Positions 1 through 8,214 of a stretch of 64,000 nt of DNA are shown here, in pieces. The notes below the pieces were generated by a model. It did not search any database and was not told the origin of the DNA. It saw only the letters and a list, made by a program, of their open reading frames with translations. Position 1 is the stretch's first letter; every line of letters begins with the position of its first letter. The position numbers and the translations under genes are program-made. The DNA comes from Pseudobdellovibrionaceae bacterium. Its GTDB lineage: Bacteria; Bdellovibrionota; Bdellovibrionia; Bdellovibrionales; Bdellovibrionaceae. The DNA is taken from assembly GCA_013359135.1 (NCBI GenBank), contig JABWCN010000005.1, positions 1 through 64,000 of the forward strand, given 5' to 3'.

Positions 1-2000
1 CCTTCTTCATACCCTACATAACCGGGAGGTGCGCCAACTAATCTTGAAACAGAATGTTTCTCCATGTACTCGCTCATATCTATACGCACAACAGCCTGTT
101 CACTATCAAACAAAAACTCAGCAAGTGCCTTGACTGTCTCTGTTTTCCCAACTCCCGTAGGTCCAAGAAAAATAAAAGAACCAATAGGCCTATTGGGATC
201 AGAAATCTCAGCACGTGATCGACGAATAGCATCTGCAACAACGGTTAAAGCATGATCCTGACCAACAACGCGCTGTTGGAGTTTACTTTCCATTGCTAAC
301 AGTTTTTGTGTTTCAACCTCTAACATTTTTGAAACAGGAATCCCTGTCCATCGGGCTACAATCTCTGCGATATCCTCTGGACCCACTTCCTCTTTTAACA
401 TGCGTGTTTCTTTTGTGATACTTTTTGAAGCTGCTTTTTCTTCAAACATTTGAATCTTTTTTTCAAGTTCTGGGAGTTTACCATACTTCAACTCAGCAGC
501 TTTACCAAGATCACCAAATCTTTGCGCTTTATCAATATCAATTTTAACAGTTTCCACATCTTGTTTTAATTTTTTAAGCTGCTCGATACCACCTTTTTCA
601 AATTCCCACTGTTCTCTGAGTTTTTGATTTTTCCCAGATAGATCTTTAATCTCATTTTCTATAACCACTAATCTATCTTTAGCACCCTCTTCAGTCTCTT
701 TTTTTAAGGCTTCTTTCTCTATTTTTAATTGCATTAGCTTACGTTCAATTTCATCAATTTCCTCGGGAACTGATTTGATTTCAATACTCATACGGCTTGC
801 CGCCTCATCAATCAAATCAATGGCTTTATCTGGAAGAAATCTTGAGGTGATATACCTATGCGACAATTTAACGGCTGAAACGATAGCTCCATCTGTAATA
901 CGAACGCCATGATGTACCTCATATTTTTCCTTAAGCCCCCTTAAGATGGTTATAGCATCTTCAACAGAGGGTTCATCGACAAGAACTGTTTGAAAACGCC
1001 TTTCCAAAGCTGCATCTTTTTCAATGTACTGACGGTACTCATCCAGAGTGGTTGCCCCTATACATCTTAATTCGCCTCTAGCTAGTGCCGGCTTCAACAG
1101 TTGTCCCGCATCCATAGCACCTTCGGATTTACCAGCCCCTACAAGCGTATGTAGCTCATCTATGAACAAAATAATTTTGCCCTCACTACTTGTGACCTCT
1201 TTAATCACCGCCTTCAACCGATCTTCAAACTCACCACGATATTTAGCTCCTGCGATGAGTGCACCCATATCAAGACTCATTAATTTTTTTCCAATCAGAT
1301 TTTCTGGAATGTCTTTCTTAATGATTCTCAAAGCTAATCCTTCAGCAATCGCAGTTTTTCCAACTCCAGGCTCACCAATAAGAACAGGGTTATTTTTAGT
1401 TCGACGCGACAACACCTGAACAACTCGTCTAATTTCTTCATCACGACCAACCACTGGATCAAGCTTACCCTCACTTGCAAGAGCGGTCAGATCTCTAGCA
1501 TATTTTTTTAAAACTTCCATTTTATTTTCGGGTTGATCATCAAGCACTTTCTGATTACCTCTGACTTCACTTAAAGCTTTCAAAAAGGTATCTAGCTTTA
1601 TTTGATGACGTTTAAAAATCACATTTAAATCTGAATCATTCAGCTTTAGAGCCGAAAGCATGAAATGTTCTGTAGAAATAAAGCTATCTCCCATTGCCCT
1701 AGCCTCTACTTCTGAAGCTTGAAAAAGCCTCTGCAGTCTCTGGCTAGCATAGGGTTTTTGTTGTGCACCTGTAATCTGTGGTAGCTTATCTACTCGTACT
1801 TGCAATTCATAAGTCGCTGACTGAACACTGACACCCATTTTTTCTAATACTCTTGGTACGACACCTTCAGACTGAGTCAAAAGCTCCACAAGTAAATGCT
1901 CAGGCTCTACAGTAGGATTATTTTTTACCTCGGCTTTTTGGGCCGCTGCCTGCATCGCTTCCTGACTTTTCTGAGTCATTTTTTCCATGTCATTTGCCAT
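1..2000 (-). CDS. clpB: ATP-dependent disaggregase ClpB (5' part, cut by window edge)
   Basis: Hsp100/ClpB chaperone, which with DnaK pulls polypeptides out of aggregates in the cytoplasm. The first 666 residues are in the window; the gene continues past base 1. Visible in order: an N-terminal Clp repeat domain (about residues 5-150), the first AAA+ module with Walker A GEPGVGKT (209-216), the long coiled-coil M-domain (about 405-525) that separates ClpB from ClpA/ClpC, and the second AAA+ module with Walker A GPTGVGKT, ending near [12 protein letters not shown]. The ATG at 2000 is preceded by AAGAGGTG. The next gene upstream ends 66 bases before, so cotranscription is possible. I saw no clear heat-shock promoter. 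Confidence 0.97.
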   Translation of the reverse strand, partial: MANDMEKMTQKSQEAMQAAAQKAEVKNNPTVEPEHLLVELLTQSEGVVPRVLEKMGVSVQSATYELQVRVDKLPQITGAQQKPYASQRLQRLFQASEVEARAMGDSFISTEHFMLSALKLNDSDLNVIFKRHQIKLDTFLKALSEVRGNQKVLDDQPENKMEVLKKYARDLTALASEGKLDPVVGRDEEIRRVVQVLSRRTKNNPVLIGEPGVGKTAIAEGLALRIIKKDIPENLIGKKLMSLDMGALIAGAKYRGEFEDRLKAVIKEVTSSEGKIILFIDELHTLVGAGKSEGAMDAGQLLKPALARGELRCIGATTLDEYRQYIEKDAALERRFQTVLVDEPSVEDAITILRGLKEKYEVHHGVRITDGAIVSAVKLSHRYITSRFLPDKAIDLIDEAASRMSIEIKSVPEEIDEIERKLMQLKIEKEALKKETEEGAKDRLVVIENEIKDLSGKNQKLREQWEFEKGGIEQLKKLKQDVETVKIDIDKAQRFGDLGKAAELKYGKLPELEKKIQMFEEKAASKSITKETRMLKEEVGPEDIAEIVARWTGIPVSKMLEVETQKLLAMESKLQQRVVGQDHALTVVADAIRRSRAEISDPNRPIGSFIFLGPTGVGKTETVKALAEFLFDSEQAVVRIDMSEYMEKHSVSRLVGAPPGYVGYEE

Positions 2001-2066
2001 AAACACCTCTTACACCAACTTGAGTTCAATTCATTTGATGTCAATGGGATAGAGAAGAATATCTGA

Positions 2067-2774
2067 TTAATTCTTCCACAGAAAGTCTGGACATATTTTA
2101 CTAACTGTTTCTTTTAAAACATTATCTCCCTGCAGCACACTATCGCCTTCTTTATAATCAAAAATATCTTTATTTTGAACAGTGCAACTTTGATCTAAAT
2201 CATTTTTAAATACACCTTTACGCTGAGGATCGTCCGAGGGCGAACGTCCCATTGAAAATCCTAAATCGAGATACACTCCTGGGTATTTTAATATTTCTAC
2301 CCCTCCCTGATTATTTCTATTGATTTTTGGATCTGTTTTAACTTTAAAATTAAATTGATTAACAAGCCTGATTACTTTGGTTTCAAACTGCAATTTGAAA
2401 AGATGATTTATTTTGATAGATACAGTGTCTTGATCCATCTCAACATCATTTCTAAAAGGTTCTCTAGGGAAAAAGTAAAACTCTCGAGCTCCTGTATGAG
2501 TTGAATTTGGTCCCGAACCATAAGAATTAAATACCAGAAATAAACCATCAGAAGTTACTAGATAACTTCGATAAACAAAATTCGTATACCCATTCATATT
2601 ATCTAGTGACAACCAACATGATGAAATATCTGTTTGATAATTCCTCAAAAACTGCAGATTGTTAAGACTTGTTAGCCATCTCTGACAATTTTGAGGCTCA
2701 GAGTATGCCAAGAGTTTAAGTTGAAATAGCAAACAGAAAATGAAAGCATAGGATCTAAATTTTGTGTTTTTCAT
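2067..2774 (-). CDS. Secreted protein of unknown function
   Basis: 235 residues. The N-terminus is a signal peptide (basic start, hydrophobic stretch about residues 10-22, likely cleavage near AYS), so the product is exported. The mature part is polar and aromatic with a pair of Cys residues near each end (C29 and C53 region; C197 and C228 region), which could form disulfides in the periplasm. I recognise no family or catalytic motif. It lies 66 bases upstream of clpB on the same strand and is divergent from the small four-cysteine gene. Real gene by its signal peptide and length; function unknown. Confidence 0.75.
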   Translation of the reverse strand: MKNTKFRSYAFIFCLLFQLKLLAYSEPQNCQRWLTSLNNLQFLRNYQTDISSCWLSLDNMNGYTNFVYRSYLVTSDGLFLVFNSYGSGPNSTHTGAREFYFFPREPFRNDVEMDQDTVSIKINHLFKLQFETKVIRLVNQFNFKVKTDPKINRNNQGGVEILKYPGVYLDLGFSMGRSPSDDPQRKGVFKNDLDQSCTVQNKDIFDYKEGDSVLQGDNVLKETVSKICPDFLWKN

Positions 2775-2943
2775 GATTTAATTACATACCTGATTTCTTA
2801 TTTGGTCGATCAGATCTCTATTTCGTGGCCAAAAACTCTACTTTCTTAGAGGCCAGTTGGACTCCTAAATTACCTAATATTTCCTTTCCAAAATAAAAAA
2901 CAATAATGACAAGTAGTTTTTGCTAGTGTAGAACTCACCACAC

Positions 2944-3174
2944 ATGAGTACACCCAAAAGAGTCACACAATCGATAAAAAAAGATGTAGTTAGTCCCAAA
3001 GACTATCTAAATTATGATCACCGTTGGTCATGTGAAGACTGTACTCACTTCAAAAATGAAAATGAATCTTGTACCCTTGGCTATGTTACTTCTCATCACC
3101 TTAAAAGACAGCAGGAGCATGATTTTGAGCTTGGTGGAAAAGTTGCTTTTTGTCGCTTTCATGAAATCGACTAA
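2944..3174 (+). CDS. Small four-cysteine protein, possible metal binder
   Basis: 76 residues, no signal peptide. Four cysteines are spaced C30-x2-C33-x9-C43-x26-C70, with His at 26, 35, 51, 52, 59 and 73 around them. This looks like a small zinc ribbon or iron-sulfur site. The N-terminal 25 residues are basic and polar. A second frame overlaps most of it (60 codons from 3014), but the Cys/His pattern and the ATG start favour this frame. No strong ribosome binding site is visible. It stands alone upstream of the flagellin promoter. Function not known; metal binding is inference. Confidence 0.65.
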   Translation: MSTPKRVTQSIKKDVVSPKDYLNYDHRWSCEDCTHFKNENESCTLGYVTSHHLKRQQEHDFELGGKVAFCRFHEID

Positions 3175-3292
3175 ACCTAAATACCCCTATTTCTAGATCT
3201 TAGTTAGGAAAACCTACCAACATTGGTTGTATTTTCCACTGACCCAAAGACTAATTTCACAATTCACCGCAATAATCTTTTCTTAAGTCCTG

Positions 3293-3319
3293 TCAAGAAA
3301 CTGTCATCCTTCCCGAACT
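3293..3319 (+). promoter_or_regulatory. Possible sigma-28 promoter for fliC
   Basis: TCAAGAAA at 3293-3300, an 11-base spacer, then CCCGAACT at 3312-3319. The sigma-28 (FliA) consensus is TAAAGTTT-N11-GCCGATAA; the spacer is exact, the -10 keeps the CCGA core and the -35 keeps TnAAG. Transcription would begin near 3326 and give a leader of about 250 bases. The match is partial, so this is a candidate only. Confidence 0.4.
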
Positions 3320-3325
3320 GTTAGT

Positions 3326-3574
3326 TATAGGCAACAGGTTAAATAAGTTATTTTAACTGGGATTCAGGAAGAGCCGAAAAGTGCAGTCACACTTTTCAAA
3401 TGTAAAGAAAGGAGGCCTTCAAGGAAGAATCTAAAGAACAACAGAATGTTCAAAAATTATCTTAAATAGTAAAAGGCCAAAAAAATAATTCGCATGGAAT
3501 GCGGCCTCAGAAATGAGGAAAAAAATTAAACAAGGAGGATCATGAAAAATTTAAACTTAACGGAGGAATAATTT
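3326..3574 (+). promoter_or_regulatory. Long structured 5' leader of the flagellin gene
   Basis: This gene-free stretch (3175-3541) holds several hairpins between the putative promoter and fliC. GAAAAGTG (3376-3383) pairs perfectly with CACTTTTC (3390-3397). AGGCC near 3475 can pair with GGCCT (3503-3507), enclosing CGCAT-GGA-ATGCG (3491-3503). CCTCA-GAAA-TGAGG (3505-3518) is a GAAA tetraloop hairpin that competes with the AGGCC pairing, so two alternative folds exist. AAGGAGG-like sequences occur near 3411, 3533 and 3562. From 3175 to about 3290 I see nothing distinctive. Confidence 0.5.
3542..3571 (+). CDS. Nine-codon upstream ORF (leader peptide MKNLNLTEE) before fliC
   Basis: ATG at 3542 follows a strong AAGGAGG with normal spacing, and the frame reads MKNLNLTEE then TAA at 3569-3571. 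The stop lies three bases before the flagellin ATG, in the same frame, and the flagellin ribosome binding site GGAGG (3562-3566) lies inside the last codons. Ribosomes finishing this ORF would sit on the flagellin start, so translational coupling or a leader-peptide role is plausible. No amino-acid-specific run suggests classical attenuation. That it is translated is inference from the Shine-Dalgarno sequence. Confidence 0.45.
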   Translation: MKNLNLTEE

Positions 3575-4408
3575 ATGGGTATGAGAATTTCAACAAACAT
3601 CGCAGCGGTGAATGCACAAAGAAACTTAAGTGGAGCACAAAGAACTATTGGTAAATCCATGGGACAATTGGCTTCAGGAAGCAGAATTAATATAGCTGCT
3701 GATGATGCAGCGGGATTGGCTATCAGTGAAGGATTAAAGGCCAGTATCAGATCATCAGTGCAAGCACAAAGAAATGCTAACGATGGTATCTCTATGGTTC
3801 AAACTGCAGAAGGTGGATTAAACGAAATCGGTAATATCGTTGTTCGTTTAAGAGAACTAGGAATCCAAGCCGCTTCTGATACCGTTGGACAGGTAGAGCG
3901 TGGTTTCTTAAATAAAGAGGTTGATCAATTAAAGTCTGAGGTTCAACGTATTGCTTCTGTAACTACTTGGGGTAAAACGAAACTTCTTGATGGATCGACA
4001 CCTTCATTTGATTTCCAAGTTGGTATTTTCAACAATTCAGAAGAAGACAGAATCACTTTTGATGCTTCTCAAAATGTAGCTACATTAGATGCTTTAGGTC
4101 TTGCTGAGCTTGACTACACTTCTAAAGAAGGAGCCCAAACAGCTCTACAATCTTTAGACAACGCTCAAGAACTTGTGAATGGTTATAGATCAAATTTGGG
4201 AGCTTTACAAAACAGATTGACTTCAACAGTTGATAACTTAGGTGTTGCTCATGAAAATATGAGTGCAGCAAACAGTCGAATCAGAGACACTGATGTGGCT
4301 CAAGCTTCTTCTGAGATGGTAAGAAATAATATCTTACTACAAGCAAGCACTTCAACATTAGCACAAGCTAATCAATCAAATCAGTTAGCTTTAAAACTAA
4401 TTGGTTAA
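3575..4408 (+). CDS. fliC: Flagellin
   Basis: 277 residues, flagellar filament subunit, exported by the flagellar type III system and so without a signal peptide. The conserved N-terminal D0/D1 region (about 1-140, with the LASGSRIN and AADDAAGLAISE blocks) and the C-terminal D1/D0 region (about 190-277, ending NQSNQLALKLIG) are intact. The variable centre is short (about 140-190), giving the compact form typical of Bdellovibrio flagellins. GGAGG precedes the ATG. It is monocistronic: a long leader with an upstream ORF lies before it and a strong terminator after it. Bdellovibrio carries several fliC paralogues; only this one is in the window. Confidence 0.95.
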   Translation: MGMRISTNIAAVNAQRNLSGAQRTIGKSMGQLASGSRINIAADDAAGLAISEGLKASIRSSVQAQRNANDGISMVQTAEGGLNEIGNIVVRLRELGIQAASDTVGQVERGFLNKEVDQLKSEVQRIASVTTWGKTKLLDGSTPSFDFQVGIFNNSEEDRITFDASQNVATLDALGLAELDYTSKEGAQTALQSLDNAQELVNGYRSNLGALQNRLTSTVDNLGVAHENMSAANSRIRDTDVAQASSEMVRNNILLQASTSTLAQANQSNQLALKLIG

Positions 4409-4434
4409 GAACTGAAACAAATATTTTTATAATT

Positions 4435-4472
4435 AGGGGCTATTCTAAAAAGATTAGCCCCTATCTTTTTTT
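4435..4472 (+). terminator. Rho-independent terminator of fliC
   Basis: AGGGGCTA (4435-4442) pairs perfectly with TAGCCCCT (4455-4462) across a 12-base loop, followed by a T-run at 4466-4472. It lies 27 bases after the fliC stop. Further downstream ATAGTGGTT (4503-4511) and AACCACTAT (4543-4551) form a separate widely spaced inverted repeat of unknown role. Confidence 0.85.
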
Positions 4473-4671
4473 CACGGTCGAATTAAAAAAAAGCACTAAA
4501 AAATAGTGGTTTTATCATTAAGTAAAAAATAATTTTAGCCATAACCACTATAGCTATTACTTACCCACAAAAACAATATAGATAATACAATAAAGTCTTG
4601 GTCCGTTCTTTGCTTACAGATTTAGCTTAATCGTTTACTATTAACTCCAAAATCGAGTGGTATAGCTTAGA

Positions 4672-5502
4672 ATGAAACTTTCAATAATCTTACTTTTATT
4701 ACCTTCTCTATTTATTAATAAAGCGGCAGCACTGAATTTAGAAGATTCTGATAATGTAGACATTAAAAGGATGTTTGCTATTGGCGTTTTGGATTCTGAA
4801 AATATTAAATCTTTGAATTATCGAATTGAAGAGTTTAGAGACTCTCAGAACTTACAATGGACATTCCGAATTATAAATTCAACTGAAGATCCTACACCAG
4901 TTTTTTTTGCTCCTCACAACGATGAAAAAGAAGCCTTCGATACAGGTGTTAAATTTATCACTAAACATCATCGCGGTACTATTGTAAACTTACTTTGCAA
5001 CAATAAAAGATATTGTAATAATCTGGATCCAAATAGATACTTTTGTAATGTTTCGTTTGCAAATAAAGTCTTTAGTTTCCTTCCTACATTTGGTCCAATT
5101 ATCACACTTCACAACAATGAAAAGGGTTCAGTTCAAGGGAAAAATGGTTTAGGAAATATTAGTATTAACTTCCCTTTGCCTCGGACTAAAACCTACGCAA
5201 GAAATACTGAAAATGAGGATGATATGGTTATTCATGTGGGCGAAAACCCTCCTGAGTTAATGTCTTTACAACTACATCAGTTTTTGGCCCAAGCTCAACT
5301 GAATGAACTTTATGAGCTTTACTCTACGAAATATTTCGAGTGCTCAATGTCTTATGAGGCACACAGAAGAAACTTATTCTATGTTAATATCGAAACACAA
5401 AAACGTTCTCCTGAAGATGCTAATTATGGACTCCAACTAGACATATTAGAAAAAGTACTTTCTTGGATGAATAGTGTGTTACAGAACAGTCAGTTGAAAT
5501 AA
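4672..5502 (+). CDS. Secreted M14-like zinc peptidase (inferred)
   Basis: 276 residues with a signal peptide (about 1-20, ending NKAAA). The mature part carries a set of spaced residues resembling the M14 carboxypeptidase/MpaA fold: H82-x-x-E85 in APHNDE (zinc ligands), N121-R122 in DPNRYF (substrate carboxylate binding), H147 in ITLHNNE (third zinc ligand) and E241 in YVNIETQ (possible catalytic Glu). Overall similarity to known M14 enzymes is low, so the call is by motif order only. A periplasmic peptide or murein-peptide hydrolase would fit. It stands alone between fliC and a convergent histidine kinase gene. Confidence 0.5.
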   Translation: MKLSIILLLLPSLFINKAAALNLEDSDNVDIKRMFAIGVLDSENIKSLNYRIEEFRDSQNLQWTFRIINSTEDPTPVFFAPHNDEKEAFDTGVKFITKHHRGTIVNLLCNNKRYCNNLDPNRYFCNVSFANKVFSFLPTFGPIITLHNNEKGSVQGKNGLGNISINFPLPRTKTYARNTENEDDMVIHVGENPPELMSLQLHQFLAQAQLNELYELYSTKYFECSMSYEAHRRNLFYVNIETQKRSPEDANYGLQLDILEKVLSWMNSVLQNSQLK

Positions 5503-5519
5503 GTATAGCTTTAGCTGAT

Positions 5520-6824
5520 TTAGTTCACTTTTTTAAATATCAATTTGAAACTAGTCCCACAATTTTCTGGGTTTTGCTCTTGAGGTACAGAGCTGACTTG
5601 AATATCTCCACCATAAGCTTTCATTGTTGCATGAACCAGTGGCATTCCAAAACCAGTTCCGGCCTCACCTTCAGTCCCTGGTCTTGATGTTTTTTTACTC
5701 ACAGAAAAAAGATTCTGCAAAAGTTCCGATGGAATTCCAATACCTTTATCTTCGACAGTAAGCATGTATTGATCAGAATTAAGTGATTCCCCTTTTATCT
5801 CAATAGTTTTACCTCTAGGAGTGAACTTTATTGCATTGGATAGCAAGTTATTTAAAACAGAATGAGTTAAACTAACAGGTTCTGATAAAATTTTTACTAG
5901 TGGATCTATTGAAATATTTAACTTAATTTCTTTTTGCACAATTTTATCCTGCAACAGAAAAAAAGAAGCATCAATTATTTCCCCTAATTTAACTGGCACC
6001 AACAAAATTTCTTTTTTTCCTGACTCAAGAGCATTCAAATCACGAACATAGTTAATAAGCACTCGCTCTTTTGCTGAAGCTCTCTCAACTCTTTTCCAGC
6101 TTTCTAATTGTTGCTCAGGACTCAGTTGTGAAAACATTTTTAAGGCCCTAGATGTGGTCATTTGAATCACAGCCTGAGCATTGTTTAGATCATGACACAT
6201 GACTCTAACTAATTGTTTATTTTCTTGCGCGACTAGTTCTAATTTTTTATTTTTCTCTTTTAGTTCTTCAGTTCTTTGCTGAACTCTGACCTCTAGTTGC
6301 TGATTTACTTTTTCCAATTGCTCTTTCATTTCTGTAAGTTCTTTATTCGTTTTTTCGAATTGCCTAGCTTTTTCATTTGTTAAAACCAATCGCTGAGCAA
6401 GAATAGCTGCAAAGAGTTTGAATTGAGAATTAGCAAATTCACTTAAAGCTTCTGGGGCCAAGCTACTAACTTCTTGGAGAGCTAGTACAAGCATAACCGC
6501 TTTGGATTCAGCCATTACCGTGGCTGATGCCTGTGAAGAACTAATCAAACTAATTTCTCCAACTACCTCACCAAAATGATCTAGCTCTGAAACTTTTTGT
6601 TCTTGAACATAAACCCCAAGAGTACCTTCTAAAAGAAAAAACAATGATTTGTTATCATCAAATTGCTGGATAATTACTTCTTTGGGGGCAAACTCTTTCA
6701 CTGACATAACTTCAGAAAGTGCTTTAATAGTTTTTTCTGATAGATTTTTAAAAAAAAGTGATGTGGTACAAATTTCCTCAAAATAATCATACTTTTTAGC
6801 TGTCACGCAGATAACTCCAGTCAA
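5520..6824 (-). CDS. Soluble histidine kinase with N-terminal cyclic-nucleotide-binding domain
   Basis: 434 residues, no membrane segment. The order is a CAP_ED/cNMP-binding beta-barrel (about 20-135, with FFLLEGTLGVY and GEVVGEISLI), a coiled coil (about 150-205), a histidine-kinase dimerisation helix with phospho-acceptor H211 (CHDLNN), and an HATPase_c domain with N-box NLLSNAIKFTPRG, G1 DKGIGI (359-364) and G2 GTGFGMPL (389-396). It senses an intracellular ligand or uses the barrel for interaction; whether cAMP or c-di-GMP binds cannot be read. No response regulator is adjacent. The short N-terminal tail before residue 15 is uncertain. Confidence 0.88.
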   Translation of the reverse strand: MTGVICVTAKKYDYFEEICTTSLFFKNLSEKTIKALSEVMSVKEFAPKEVIIQQFDDNKSLFFLLEGTLGVYVQEQKVSELDHFGEVVGEISLISSSQASATVMAESKAVMLVLALQEVSSLAPEALSEFANSQFKLFAAILAQRLVLTNEKARQFEKTNKELTEMKEQLEKVNQQLEVRVQQRTEELKEKNKKLELVAQENKQLVRVMCHDLNNAQAVIQMTTSRALKMFSQLSPEQQLESWKRVERASAKERVLINYVRDLNALESGKKEILLVPVKLGEIIDASFFLLQDKIVQKEIKLNISIDPLVKILSEPVSLTHSVLNNLLSNAIKFTPRGKTIEIKGESLNSDQYMLTVEDKGIGIPSELLQNLFSVSKKTSRPGTEGEAGTGFGMPLVHATMKAYGGDIQVSSVPQEQNPENCGTSFKLIFKKVN

Positions 6825-6921
6825 AAAGATTCGACTATTATATCGGTCCTATTTAAAAGTACTAAAACAACTTTGACTACTTTGAAGAATTCTATTGTAC
6901 CAAATTAGATTTAATACCAGT

Positions 6922-8088
6922 TTATCGATACGTTGGAATACCTGTGATGTGTTCACCTAGGACTAAACGGTGAATATCTTCGGTACCTTCGTAGGTATTC
7001 ACACTTTCTAGATTCATCATATGACGACCACATTGATATTCAAAAGTAATTCCACTTGCTCCTAAAATATCCCTAGTCATTCTCGCATGCTTCAGAGCTT
7101 TACTCACATTATTCATTTTTGCCATGGAAATATGCTGGGCAATGGCCTTGCCTTGATCTTTTAGTCTACCCAAATTCAAACATAGCATTTGGCTCAAGGT
7201 GATATCTGTAAACATTTCAACCAATTTTGCCTGAACAAGCTGAAAACCAGCAATCGGTTTATCAAACTGAATTCGTGTTTTTGCATAATTTAAAGCCTCA
7301 TCATAACAAGCCATAGATGCTCCAACAACTCCCCAGGAAATTCCATAACGAGCATGATTCAAACAAGCAAAAGGACCCTTTAAGCCAGTTACATTTAACT
7401 GCTGAGTCACTGGTACTTTACAATCTTCGAAAATCAACTCACTCGTGATGGATGCCTTCAATGAATATTTTTTTTCAATGTTTCTCACACTAAATCCAGG
7501 TGTATCTCTATCAACAATCAATCCGATAATTTTACCTTCGTCATTTTTGGCCCAGACTATTGCCAAGTCGGCAATTCCGCCGTTAGTGATCCACATTTTT
7601 GAACCATTAACCACATAATGGGACCCCACTTTCTTTGCCGAAGTGATCATTCCCCCAGGATTACTACCGAAATCAGGCTCTGTTAATCCAAAACACCCTA
7701 TCCACTCACCTTTAGCCATCTTTGGAAGATATTTTTGTTTCTGTTCCTCACTTCCAAATTGAGCAATGGGAAACATACATAAAGCCCCCTGCACACTGAC
7801 AAAAGAACGTAAACCACTGTCACCACGCTCTAACTCCTGCATAATCAAACCATAAGAGGTGTAACTAACACCTGCACAACCGTAGCCTTTAATAGTAGCT
7901 CCGAATGTGCCCATTTCAGCCAAAAGTGGAATCAAGCGTTTAGGGAACTCACCTTTTTCAAAATCATCAGCAATCGTTGGCATTACTTCTTTTGTAACAA
8001 ATTGCCTAACGGAGTCTCTGATTAGAATTTCTTCCTCGGTTAATTGTGACTCTAAGTTGAAAAAATCTGGTGCTGAAAATGGTTTCAT
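6922..8088 (-). CDS. gcdH: Glutaryl-CoA dehydrogenase
   Basis: 388-residue FAD acyl-CoA dehydrogenase. It matches the glutaryl-CoA dehydrogenase subfamily along its whole length: GYGCAGVSY, CFGLTEPDFGSNP, GPFACLNHARYGI and the catalytic base E367 in NTYEGTEDIH. The reaction is oxidative decarboxylation of glutaryl-CoA to crotonyl-CoA in lysine/tryptophan breakdown, passing electrons to ETF. The length is normal. GAGG precedes the ATG at 8088. It is divergent from korA across 126 bases and stands alone as a transcription unit. Use of prey-derived amino acids would fit; that part is inference. Confidence 0.93.
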   Translation of the reverse strand: MKPFSAPDFFNLESQLTEEEILIRDSVRQFVTKEVMPTIADDFEKGEFPKRLIPLLAEMGTFGATIKGYGCAGVSYTSYGLIMQELERGDSGLRSFVSVQGALCMFPIAQFGSEEQKQKYLPKMAKGEWIGCFGLTEPDFGSNPGGMITSAKKVGSHYVVNGSKMWITNGGIADLAIVWAKNDEGKIIGLIVDRDTPGFSVRNIEKKYSLKASITSELIFEDCKVPVTQQLNVTGLKGPFACLNHARYGISWGVVGASMACYDEALNYAKTRIQFDKPIAGFQLVQAKLVEMFTDITLSQMLCLNLGRLKDQGKAIAQHISMAKMNNVSKALKHARMTRDILGASGITFEYQCGRHMMNLESVNTYEGTEDIHRLVLGEHITGIPTYR

Positions 8089-8214
8089 ATTTACCTCGTC
8101 GCCTATCTTAACCCCATTAGAGCATTAATCCCACTTATGACAAAACGTGTCTTTAGAAAGGCTTTTATGTTAAAACATGCTGTTCGGCTAAAAATATGCT
8201 AGCTGTATGGCTCT

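Noticed and set aside
64-255. Plus-strand open frame inside the clpB region
   Set aside because: Antisense to clpB, which is complete in frame. Shadow.
1048-1419. A 123-codon plus-strand open frame
   Set aside because: Antisense to the ClpB AAA+ module, whose motifs are intact.
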